From the NCBI GenBank assembly GCA_022360735.1, contig JAKSCF010000583.1, positions 1-11,921 of the forward strand: a stretch of 11,921 bases of DNA, given 5' to 3'. How positions within the stretch are numbered: the stretch's first letter is position 1; the number at the start of each line of letters is the position of its first letter. This stretch comes from Clostridia bacterium. Its GTDB lineage: Bacteria; Bacillota_A; Clostridia; Peptostreptococcales; JAAYPU01. Positions 1 through 6,221 of the stretch are shown here, one piece after another. The position numbers and the translations under genes are program-made. Below the pieces are notes generated by a model. That model saw only the letters and a list, made by a program, of their open reading frames with translations, ran no database searches and was not told the origin of the DNA.

Positions 1-125
1 AAGATAAAGCGATTACCATAAACAATAATGAGATAGGCACTTTATCACAAAAACTCTACGATACCATAACAGGGATTCAAACAGGTAAAGTTAAAGATGA
101 GTTTGATTGGATCGTTGAAATATGA
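1..125 (+). CDS. ilvE: Branched-chain amino acid aminotransferase, C-terminal end (5' part outside window)
   Basis: Only the last 40 codons are present, read in frame from base 3 to the TGA at 123-125. The peptide contains IGTLSQKLYDTITGIQTGK and ends DEFDWIVEI, which matches the conserved C-terminus of the larger (type II, Bacillus/eukaryote-like) branched-chain aminotransferases: IG..-QKLYD-LTGIQ-G, then W.V. This PLP enzyme exchanges amino groups between valine, leucine or isoleucine and 2-oxoglutarate. The PLP lysine and other active-site residues lie outside the window. It is the only plus-strand gene, converges on panF and shares a terminator with it. Its valine-side keto acid, 2-oxoisovalerate, is also the PanB substrate or product, so the neighbourhood may be metabolic rather than accidental. 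The family call is fairly safe despite the short length; the exact paralogue is not known. Confidence 0.8.
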   Translation, partial: DKAITINNNEIGTLSQKLYDTITGIQTGKVKDEFDWIVEI

Positions 126-132
126 AAAGAAA

Positions 133-157
133 GAAATCCGCTCTTGAAGCGGATTTC
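133..157. terminator. Bidirectional intrinsic terminator between ilvE and panF
   Basis: A perfect 10-bp stem (133-142 with 148-157, arm GAAATCCGCT) encloses a 5-base loop. It starts 7 bases after the ilvE stop and ends 21 bases before the panF stop codon. Downstream of the stem on the minus strand the RNA is U-rich (tttctttcttttc). On the plus strand there is a short tttt run at 161-164. It can therefore serve both convergent genes, and would be the end of the minus-strand pan operon. Confidence 0.8.
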
Positions 158-178
158 AGCTTTTGGATAAAATATACT

Positions 179-1648
179 CTATTCTTCTCCGTAGAATAAC
201 CTCAATGTCTCTTTATCAGGTTTTTTACCGATATAACTGCCTATGATGAATAAGATGACTGCAATAGCTATAGTAGGTACGATTTGGTGCATGCCTATAT
301 ATTTTACTTTTGAAATGGTATAGTAAAAATATGCACCAACGCCGCCTATAAAGGAGAAGATTGCACCTGTTGCGTTTGCTCTTTTCCAGTATAGTCCGAA
401 TATGGTTGGGCATAAGAATGCGGCTTGCAGACCTCCAAAAGCAAATAGATTGATCCATACAATTAAGTCCGGAGGATTGATTGAAAATACAAATACGATA
501 ATCCCTATAATAGCTGTCGTAATGAAGCTCATCTTTTTAAGCTTCTGCTCCGTCATTTCTGATTTTGAATAATGCATAAATAAGTCTTTTACTATAGCTG
601 CTGCTGATAATATCAGCATGGAGTCAACCGTTGACATGATTGCTGCAAGTGGTCCTGCAATGAATATTCCTGCTAATATCGGATGCAGTACCTTTACGGT
701 TAGAGTTGGTACAACTAAGTCTACAGATTCTACACCTTCAGGAATAACTGCTTGACCAAATACCCCGACTAAGTGCATGCCCAGCATTAAGAAACCTACT
801 ACAAAGGTTCCGATAATCATAGCATTGTGTAAAGACTTTGAATCTTTAAAGCCCATTCCTCTTACCGTAGTTTGAGGTAAACCTAATACACCAATACCGA
901 CCAATACCCAGAAGGATAAAATAAATGGTTTTGAAATAGCGCCTCCTGCAGTAGGTTCAATAGAACCAGGATTGGCTGTAGAAATAGTTTCTATTGCTTG
1001 ATTGATACCGCCGCCTGCTTTTATAACTGCAAAGAGTATAAATATGGTAGCCAGCATCATGACAACACCTTGAATGGCATCTGTAATGGCTACTGCTCTA
1101 AATCCACCAACAGTTGTATAAATAACAACTGCAATACCGAATATAACCAGTCCCATTACATAAGAATATCCTGTAACCGCTTGAAATAATCTAGCGCCTC
1201 CTATAAATTGAGCCACCATTGTTGCAGCGAAAAATGCTAAAATAGCAATGGATGATAATATGACGACAATATCTGACTTGTATCTCGCTCTTAAAAAATC
1301 TGTCACTGTCACTGCATTAATTTTTCTACCAATTATAGCGAACTTTTTACCTAAAACCCCTAATGTTAGAAATGCTGTTGGAACCTGAATCATAGCCAAA
1401 AATACCCAACCTAAACCTCTTAAATAGGCTACTCCCGGTCCTCCTACAAAACTGCTTGCACTAGAGTAAGTGGCGATGAGTGTCATAGCTAATACAAAGC
1501 CACCCATTGTTCTTCCACCGATAAAATATTCTTCTATAAATCCGCCTTTGCCTGTACTACTTTGCCCGATTTTATTTGTGTACACAGCAATGCCCAGCAT
1601 GACAATAAGGTATATAATCATAGGCACTAATATTTGAATATTACCCAT
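179..1648 (-). CDS. panF: Sodium/pantothenate symporter PanF
   Basis: This 489-residue integral membrane protein of the sodium:solute symporter (SSS) family has about 13 hydrophobic segments and the usual family length. Visible signatures are EEYFIGGRTMGG (about 39-50), SSASSFVGGPG in the second helix (62-72), GGFRAVAITDAIQG (181-194), and STVDSMLILS followed by KDLF (339-357), typical of the helix 8/9 sodium-site region. The PanF assignment is strengthened by the YhdT-type gene directly upstream, since yhdT-panF is a known conserved pair in Enterobacteria. GGAGG at 1657-1661 sits 8 bases before the ATG, so this start is well supported. It is the last gene of the minus-strand series. Expected role: sodium-driven pantothenate uptake across the cytoplasmic membrane. 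A related SSS substrate cannot be excluded from sequence alone, but panB and panE nearby favour pantothenate. Confidence 0.88.
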   Translation of the reverse strand: MGNIQILVPMIIYLIVMLGIAVYTNKIGQSSTGKGGFIEEYFIGGRTMGGFVLAMTLIATYSSASSFVGGPGVAYLRGLGWVFLAMIQVPTAFLTLGVLGKKFAIIGRKINAVTVTDFLRARYKSDIVVILSSIAILAFFAATMVAQFIGGARLFQAVTGYSYVMGLVIFGIAVVIYTTVGGFRAVAITDAIQGVVMMLATIFILFAVIKAGGGINQAIETISTANPGSIEPTAGGAISKPFILSFWVLVGIGVLGLPQTTVRGMGFKDSKSLHNAMIIGTFVVGFLMLGMHLVGVFGQAVIPEGVESVDLVVPTLTVKVLHPILAGIFIAGPLAAIMSTVDSMLILSAAAIVKDLFMHYSKSEMTEQKLKKMSFITTAIIGIIVFVFSINPPDLIVWINLFAFGGLQAAFLCPTIFGLYWKRANATGAIFSFIGGVGAYFYYTISKVKYIGMHQIVPTIAIAVILFIIGSYIGKKPDKETLRLFYGEE

Positions 1649-1683
1649 TAAACGTTCCTCCTTTACATTCTTGTATTAATGAT

Positions 1684-1965
1684 TTAATTCTCATTGTTTT
1701 CAATTTCATCGCTGTCCAGGTCAATTTCTACAAAGAATTTCTTGACCATGACAACAACTGCAAAGGAAACGAGTAGCCATCCTAAAACACAACTTACAAA
1801 AAACCAGCTAGGCAGTCCAAGAATATAAGTATAATTACTGGGGTCACCACCGCTTAAGCCGTAACCAAATGCATACCACCATATGAAAAAAATAACATAC
1901 AGTCCGATGGTTAATAGTGCTTCTTTATTGAGCTGTTTGTTTTTTTCTTTTTCAGACATCTTCAT
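1684..1965 (-). CDS. yhdT: YhdT-family small membrane protein (DUF997), PanF partner candidate
   Basis: This 93-residue protein has two predicted membrane helices (about 15-34 and 49-75). A basic N-terminus (MKMSEKEKNKQLNKE) precedes them and an acidic tail (EIDLDSDEIENNEN) follows. The central pattern WWYAFGYGL and the LGLPSWFFVSCV stretch match the YhdT/DUF997 family, whose genes often lie directly before panF. It starts at the first ATG, because GGAGG is 7 bases upstream of it and 13 from the second Met. The panF start follows 35 bases after its stop. Its function is unknown; a role as a small subunit or stabiliser of the SSS transporter is inference, by analogy with other SSS carriers that have a small two-helix companion. 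The 124-base gap upstream (1966-2089) shows no clear promoter or hairpin. Confidence 0.85.
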   Translation of the reverse strand: MKMSEKEKNKQLNKEALLTIGLYVIFFIWWYAFGYGLSGGDPSNYTYILGLPSWFFVSCVLGWLLVSFAVVVMVKKFFVEIDLDSDEIENNEN

Positions 1966-2089
1966 ACAAATACCTCCTTTTTCCTTTTCATTACCTTACC
2001 TATAAACCTAAAATGTTCTTTATTCCCTCCTCTCATCACCAACTTTAAAATATCTATGATTGAACAACTGAAGCTGCTATTGGCAAATG

Positions 2090-3310
2090 CTACTGATCAT
2101 TTAGATACAGCATTGCTGTCAATGCATACATCTTTGTAGTTTCAATCAGTTCATCTATTTCAACATATTCGTCAGCCTGATGAGGGATATATCTGTCACC
2201 GGCACCGGTCGTCACAACCGGTATGCCTCTTAAGCAATGAAGGAATGTTCCATCTGTCGCTCCTGGAACACCATTATATACAGGTTCTTTCCCTGTAACA
2301 ATCGTATAAGCCTTTGCAATGGATTTTACTACAGGCTCATCTTTAGAGGTTTCTGTCCATGGTCTTTCTTCTATCACTTCCATATCTGCTTTAAAATCAT
2401 TGTTTTCTTTTGATAGACGATCTAATATTTCTTGTATTTGTTGCTTTAATATTTCGTGCTCCTGTCCCGGAACCGTTCTAATATCTAAAGTTGTATAACA
2501 CTCTTTGGGTATTACATTGATTTGAGCTTCTCCTTTACTTGGAGCCATTAAGATAGTCGGTGTAATGCTGGGATACCCTAAATAATGGTGTTTGCCAAGT
2601 CTTTCTTTTTCTGAGTTTTCCAGTTTTTCCAACTCACAAATAATCTTAGCCATACCCCAGTTAGGATTGATACCCGAAAGCGGCATAGCACCATGTGCCA
2701 TTTTACCATAGGCTTTAATGATGATCCTCATAGCACCTTTTTGATTGATACAAATTTCGTTCTGTTCCGGTTCGCATATAACGGCTGCATCTACTTGATC
2801 TGCCCAGCCTTTTTTGATGAAGTCTTTGATACCAATCATCATACCTTCTTCATCAACTGGAATGCAAAGTAAAATACTCCCTTTGAAATCCACTTTGGAA
2901 TCTATAATGGCTTTTACTGCAAATATGGCAGCAGCAACATTACCTTTTGTATCACAGGCACCTCTTGCGTATATCTTATTGTCTTTTATTGTGGCAGCAA
3001 AGGGGTCATAATTCCAATCATCTAAATCCCCGGCCGTCACCACATCCGTATGTCCTTCGAACAAAATTCTATTTCCTTCTTCTTTTCCTCTGAGTATACC
3101 GATTACGTTAGGTCTTCCTTCTACAACCTCTTGAACATGAACCTCTAAACCCAGTTCTTTAAGATAGTTTGCAATATATTTAGCAACTTTTTCTTCGTTA
3201 TACCCTTCTTTATCAGGGTCATAAACGCTTTTTATTCTTAAAATATCCTGGGTAAATTTCACTAGTTCTTGCTCATTGACGTTTTCGATTACTCCTCGAT
3301 AGTCTTTCAT
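2090..3310 (-). CDS. M20 family metallo-amidohydrolase (ArgE/DapE-like), candidate pantothenate hydrolase
   Basis: This 406-residue cytosolic enzyme has the full dinuclear zinc site of peptidase family M20: H87 and D89 in FEGHTDVV, bridging D120 in GACDTKGN, the E154-E155 pair in PVDEEGMM (general base and metal ligand), E180 in ICEPEQN, and H377 in RYIPHQADEYV. A dimerisation/lid domain fills about 190-305, with GKMAHGAMP near 202-210. Relatives are acetylornithine deacetylase, succinyl-DAP desuccinylase, carnosinase-type beta-alanyl dipeptidases and N-carbamoyl-amino-acid hydrolases, all of which cleave amide bonds next to a carboxylated group. Sequence does not give the substrate. Its position between panE and yhdT-panF suggests pantothenate (pantoyl-beta-alanine), giving pantoate and beta-alanine; this is inference. 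GGAGG lies 6 bases before the ATG. No arginine- or lysine-synthesis gene is nearby, which argues against ArgE or DapE proper. Confidence 0.85.
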   Translation of the reverse strand: MKDYRGVIENVNEQELVKFTQDILRIKSVYDPDKEGYNEEKVAKYIANYLKELGLEVHVQEVVEGRPNVIGILRGKEEGNRILFEGHTDVVTAGDLDDWNYDPFAATIKDNKIYARGACDTKGNVAAAIFAVKAIIDSKVDFKGSILLCIPVDEEGMMIGIKDFIKKGWADQVDAAVICEPEQNEICINQKGAMRIIIKAYGKMAHGAMPLSGINPNWGMAKIICELEKLENSEKERLGKHHYLGYPSITPTILMAPSKGEAQINVIPKECYTTLDIRTVPGQEHEILKQQIQEILDRLSKENNDFKADMEVIEERPWTETSKDEPVVKSIAKAYTIVTGKEPVYNGVPGATDGTFLHCLRGIPVVTTGAGDRYIPHQADEYVEIDELIETTKMYALTAMLYLNDQ

Positions 3311-3338
3311 TTCTTTCCTCCTTATCTAATATATTAAA

Positions 3339-3384
3339 GAGGCTATATGAACTATATTCAATTGTAATGGAAAACAATAGCCTC
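3339..3384. repeat. Inverted repeat in the panE-M20 spacer, possible attenuator or processing hairpin
   Basis: Perfect 8-bp arms GAGGCTAT (3339-3346) and ATAGCCTC (3377-3384) enclose 30 bases, which hold a small inner ATTGT/ACAAT pairing. On the minus strand the right arm is followed by TTTAATATATT, a weak U-rich tail, 18 bases before the M20 ribosome binding site. The 147-base spacer also has an all-AT hairpin at 3430-3449 just after panE, and an 11-base direct repeat TATTAAAGAGG (3332-3342 and 3443-3453). It could tune expression of the distal genes; no function is shown. Confidence 0.4.
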
Positions 3385-3457
3385 CCTACTCAACAAAGTA
3401 CCAATTATATAATCTTCCGTTTCTTATCTTTTAATAATTTTTTATTAAAGAGGATAT

Positions 3458-4372
3458 TCAATAACGTGTTTTTACTTTAATGAGATTGGTTAGTACCTGA
3501 TTGACCGGTGTTGCTATATTGACTTTTTTTCCTTCACTTACAATAGCACCGTTAATCATATCAATCTCAGTTTCTCGCTTACGCTCTACATCTTGAAGCA
3601 TAGATGACCGATTTGCGGCGGTTGCTTCACATACTTTTTTTGTATGATCAACCGGATCGTCAAATCCCAGCTTCACGCCTTTAGCTTTGGCAATAGCTTC
3701 AGCCTCTTTTACTGCTTCTTCCAATATCCATTCTGTCTCTTCAGATTGAACCAATCGCCCATTCTTCAATCCTGTTATTGCTGTCAACGCATTAATTCCA
3801 ACATTAACAAGTAGTTTATCCCAAATTAATCCAATGACATTATTAGAAATCACCGTGTCCAATTGAGCATCATTAAATGATTTTTTTAGCTTAGTGATTC
3901 TGTCTGTTTCTTTTCCATCCAGTTCTCCTATTATGGTCTTGCCTTGTCCTGCATGCTTAATTTTACCTGGGGCAATCATAGTAGAACCATGAGCTGTAGT
4001 ACCTGCTATGATATTTTTTTCATCTACTACTTGATTGATTTTTTCAATATTTCCCAGGCCATTCTGAAGGGTTAGTATGATGGTATTTTCTCCAATAATG
4101 GCTTTATTTTGAGAAACTGCTGCATCTGTATAAATGGATTTAACAAATATTAATGCACAGTCAACAATGCCTATGTTATCTGTGTTAGTAGATGCTTTAA
4201 TGTTTTTTATGGTTTTGCCTCCACCTAATCCATCAATATACAGACCTTCTTGATTGATAGCATCCACATGTTCCTTCCATACATCTATGAGCCATACTTC
4301 GTTTCCTGGTTCAGCTAACAAGCCGCCATAGAGACTACCCATAGCACCTGCCCCTAAAACCGCTATTTTCAT
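3458..4372 (-). CDS. panE: 2-dehydropantoate 2-reductase (ketopantoate reductase), probably NAD-linked
   Basis: This 304-residue cytosolic ApbA/PanE-family enzyme interconverts pantoate and 2-dehydropantoate. The N-terminal Rossmann motif is GAGAMGSLYGG (7-17). LQNGLGN (102-108) carries the conserved Asn, K186 in WDKLLVNVGINALTA is the catalytic lysine, and NRSSMLQDVERKRETEIDMING (254-275) holds the Ser and Glu that bind substrate. The second beta strand ends in Asp30 (WLID), where E. coli PanE has Arg31 contacting the NADP phosphate. An acid there normally selects NAD(H), as reported for some other ketopantoate reductases. This would suit pantoate oxidation, though NADH-driven synthesis is also possible. 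GGAGG lies 6 bases before the ATG. The gene follows panB by 18 bases and is surely co-transcribed with it. Confidence 0.9.
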   Translation of the reverse strand: MKIAVLGAGAMGSLYGGLLAEPGNEVWLIDVWKEHVDAINQEGLYIDGLGGGKTIKNIKASTNTDNIGIVDCALIFVKSIYTDAAVSQNKAIIGENTIILTLQNGLGNIEKINQVVDEKNIIAGTTAHGSTMIAPGKIKHAGQGKTIIGELDGKETDRITKLKKSFNDAQLDTVISNNVIGLIWDKLLVNVGINALTAITGLKNGRLVQSEETEWILEEAVKEAEAIAKAKGVKLGFDDPVDHTKKVCEATAANRSSMLQDVERKRETEIDMINGAIVSEGKKVNIATPVNQVLTNLIKVKTRY

Positions 4373-4390
4373 GTTGTCCCTCCTTTTGAG

Positions 4391-5224
4391 TTAATATAAT
4401 CTTTTAAGTTCTTCTTCCTCTATGCCACCAAAAGCATGCTTTTCTTCCGGAAAATTGCCATCTCTAACTTCTTGCTTAAATTCTTCCAGCCCTTTTACGA
4501 TTTCAGGTGAACGATTCATATATTGTTTAACAAATTTTGGTACAAATTTTTCAAAGAGTCCAAACATGTCATGGAAAACCAATACTTGCCCATCACAATA
4601 ACGTCCGCCGCCAATGCCGATTGTAGGGATGGATGCTTTTTGGGTAATCAATTTTCCCAGCTGTTCAGGTATGCATTCTAAGATCAAGCCCCATGCACCT
4701 GCTGCTTCAAGGGCTAAAGCATCATCCAAAACTGCTTTTGCCGCCTCTTCACCTTTCCCTTGTACCTTAAAACCCCCAAGCTTTGATACAGTTTGAGGTG
4801 TTAATCCTATATGTCCCATTACAGGAATACCGGCATCAACAATGGCCTTAACTGTATCAGCCATTTCAATTCCGCCTTCCAGCTTTACAACATCACAGCC
4901 GCCTTCTTTCATAAGACGGGTTGCATTGATAATGGCTTGCTCTTTAGAGACATTATATGATCCAAATGGTAAATCCCCTACGATTAGTGGATTTGGTGCA
5001 CCTTTTACAACAGGGGGGATATGATGAAGCATTTGCTCCATGGTACAAGGTACCGTAGAATCATATCCTAATACTGTCATAGATAATGAATCACCAACTA
5101 AAATAATTTCGATTCCGGCTTTATCTACTAAATACGCTGTTGGGTAATCATAAGCCGTTGTCATACTTATTTTTATCCCTTGTTCTTTCATTTCTTTAAG
5201 TTTTTGTGTTGTCATTTTAGCCAT
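4391..5224 (-). CDS. panB: 3-methyl-2-oxobutanoate hydroxymethyltransferase
   Basis: This 277-residue TIM-barrel enzyme interconverts 2-oxoisovalerate plus methylene-tetrahydrofolate with ketopantoate plus tetrahydrofolate; the reaction is reversible. Metal-site residues are D45 in LVGDSLSM, D84 in VGDLPFGSY and E116 in VKLEGG. The catalytic glutamate is E183 in LECIP. GHIGLTPQ (137-144) and GIGGGRYCDGQVLV (203-216) are also typical. The start is placed at 5224 (MAKMTTQKL) because GGAGG lies 9 bases upstream. The longer reading from 5257 would begin inside a hairpin, lacks a ribosome binding site and adds 11 non-conserved residues. panE follows after 18 bases. panC and panD, usual partners in pantothenate synthesis, are not in the window, which leaves the direction of use open. 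Confidence 0.93.
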   Translation of the reverse strand: MAKMTTQKLKEMKEQGIKISMTTAYDYPTAYLVDKAGIEIILVGDSLSMTVLGYDSTVPCTMEQMLHHIPPVVKGAPNPLIVGDLPFGSYNVSKEQAIINATRLMKEGGCDVVKLEGGIEMADTVKAIVDAGIPVMGHIGLTPQTVSKLGGFKVQGKGEEAAKAVLDDALALEAAGAWGLILECIPEQLGKLITQKASIPTIGIGGGRYCDGQVLVFHDMFGLFEKFVPKFVKQYMNRSPEIVKGLEEFKQEVRDGNFPEEKHAFGGIEEEELKRLY

Positions 5225-5233
5225 TATAATTTT

Positions 5234-5238
5234 CCTCC
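5234..5238 (-). promoter_or_regulatory. Ribosome binding site fixing the panB start
   Basis: GGAGG on the minus strand, inside AAAAGGAGGAAAA, ends 9 bases before the ATG at 5224. The alternative ATG at 5257 lies upstream of this site and has no Shine-Dalgarno sequence of its own, so the site decides the start. Confidence 0.85.
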
Positions 5239-5256
5239 TTTTTTTTAGACCTAACA

Positions 5257-5268
5257 TGAAGCCCTAAC
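5257..5268 (-). repeat. Direct repeat copy 1 (GTTAGGGCTTCA)
   Basis: Minus-strand GTTAGGGCTTCA, identical over 12 bases to the copy at 5340-5351, 83 bases apart. Shorter segments repeat in the same order: TACTAATC (5370-5377 and 5319-5326) and TTCTGT (5352-5357 and 5299-5304). This suggests an old tandem duplication with a later insertion, or two protein-binding sites. Confidence 0.6.
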
Positions 5269-5339
5269 CAAAATCTCCGATTTTGACGTAGGTCTCATAC
5301 AGAAACTTTCTAATCTTTGATTAGTAAAAGTTTTTCAGT

Positions 5340-5351
5340 TGAAGCCCTAAC
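5340..5351 (-). repeat. Direct repeat copy 2 (GTTAGGGCTTCA)
   Basis: Second exact copy of the 12-base repeat, nearer iclR. Here it follows TTCTGT directly, whereas in copy 1 the two segments are separated by the nested hairpin element. Confidence 0.6.
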
Positions 5352-5380
5352 ACAGAATTTTCTTCATAAGATTAGTATCA

Positions 5381-6151
5381 TTATCTTATATAGCCTAATT
5401 CTTTTGATAGACTCATAGCTGTCTTTTTTATAATGTTGGCATACCCAATATTTTTTTCTCCTTCATCATACCTATATTTAGGTATAGCAACACTGATAGC
5501 GGCAATTACCTCTCCACTATAACTGAAGATAGGTGCCGATACACATTTGAGACCTTCAACGTATTCTTCATCATCTATACTGTATCCTTGCTGTTTTATT
5601 GCTTTTAATTGTTCCAATAACTCTGGATAGTCGGCAACCGTTTTATTCGTATACTGAATAAATTCAACATCTGCCATTATTTTTTCCATTTTCTCTTGAG
5701 ACATAAATGCAAGCATTGCTTTTCCAAGCCCTGTACAATATGCAGGCAGTTTTTTCCCTACGTTTAAATCTACTTTTATGGTTGCAGAACTTTCTATTTT
5801 GTCAATATAGATGATATTTGAGTCATACATAATAGCTAAGTTAACCGTTTCATTGGTCACTCTCGCTAAGTGCTCCAGATAAGGCTGCGCCTGCCGTCTA
5901 AAACCCAATCTCTCTACTACATTGTTGCCCATTTCAAACAGCTTAAAGCTATTTGAATACTTATTGTTGGAAGCATTCTGAACCACATAACCTTTTTCTT
6001 TTAATGTAGAAATTAACCTATGCACAGTGCTCTTATCTAAACCTAACGCTTCACTGATTTCAGTGATGCCTAACTCGTTTCTTTTGTCTAAAAGCTCTAA
6101 AATGTCAAAGGCTTTGACAATTGATTTCACAATATTGGTTCTTTCTCCCAT
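5381..6151 (-). CDS. IclR-family transcriptional regulator
   Basis: This 256-residue protein is full length for the family. An N-terminal winged helix-turn-helix (about 8-70) includes ITEISEALGLDKSTVHRLISTL, where the DKSTVHRLI recognition helix is typical. The C-terminal effector-binding GAF-like domain (about 80-256) contains VGKKLPAYCTGLGKAMLA (131-148), GYSIDDEEYVEGLKCVSAPIF (189-209) and AAISVAIPKYRY (217-228). IclR proteins bind small metabolites and mostly control catabolic genes, often including their own. It starts at 6151 with GAGG 6 bases upstream. Paired palindromic sites lie just upstream of it and, with the same spacing, upstream of fhs, so it probably controls both; that link is inference. 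The effector is unknown; pantoate, ketopantoate or pantothenate are natural candidates from the neighbouring genes. Confidence 0.92.
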   Translation of the reverse strand: MGERTNIVKSIVKAFDILELLDKRNELGITEISEALGLDKSTVHRLISTLKEKGYVVQNASNNKYSNSFKLFEMGNNVVERLGFRRQAQPYLEHLARVTNETVNLAIMYDSNIIYIDKIESSATIKVDLNVGKKLPAYCTGLGKAMLAFMSQEKMEKIMADVEFIQYTNKTVADYPELLEQLKAIKQQGYSIDDEEYVEGLKCVSAPIFSYSGEVIAAISVAIPKYRYDEGEKNIGYANIIKKTAMSLSKELGYIR

Positions 6152-6167
6152 AACATTCCTCTACTTT

Positions 6168-6204
6168 ATTTCGTATTTTAAAACCTTTTTTCGCATTATA
6201 CTAT
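6168..6204 (-). promoter_or_regulatory. Paired operator-like sites and -10 box upstream of iclR
   Basis: Two 17-base sites, 6168-6184 and 6188-6204, have centres exactly 20 bases apart. The first has a clean ATTTCGTA half on the plus strand followed by AAAA. The second has TTTTCGCATTA on the plus strand, identical over 11 bases to one fhs operator. A perfect TATAAT (6200 to 6195, minus strand) lies inside the second site, so binding there would block the promoter. No good -35 box is visible. This suggests autoregulation by the IclR protein. Confidence 0.6.
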
Positions 6205-6221
6205 TCTTATTTTGACATTTA

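Larger units (their letters stand above)
5247..5389 (-). promoter_or_regulatory. Structured leader between iclR and panB, possible cis-regulatory RNA
   Basis: In transcription order the leader holds three hairpins. First is a 7-bp stem over the iclR stop (5383-5389 with 5366-5372). Second is a 13-bp stem at 5303-5333 with a 3-base loop and a 2-base bulge. Third is a nested element in which AGACCTA (5289-5295) pairs with TAGGTCT (5247-5253) around a perfect 7-bp hairpin at 5269-5285. The last stem ends 8 bases before GGAGG, so folding could influence panB translation. None has a proper U-tract on the minus strand, so simple termination is unlikely. It matches no riboswitch class I recognise; the regulatory role is inference. 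Confidence 0.4.

Noticed and set aside
998..1189. Plus-strand open frames inside panF and other genes (also in M20, panB, fhs, focA and citF)
   Set aside because: They lie wholly opposite well-recognised coding regions, lack ribosome binding sites and give low-complexity or unrecognisable proteins. They are antisense shadows.
3458..5224. Ordinary pantothenate biosynthesis operon
   Set aside because: Not excluded, but less favoured: panC and panD are absent from the set, while an importer, an amidohydrolase, Fhs, a formate channel and an IclR regulator are present.
5225..5257. Longer panB starting at the ATG at 5257 (MLGLKKRRKII...)
   Set aside because: It has no ribosome binding site, begins inside the nested hairpin and adds residues not typical of PanB. 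GGAGG is correctly spaced for the ATG at 5224.
5303..5333. Intrinsic terminator between iclR and panB
   Set aside because: The hairpin is good, but the T run follows it on the plus strand, where no gene lies. On the minus strand the next bases are CTGTATGAG, so termination before panB is unlikely.
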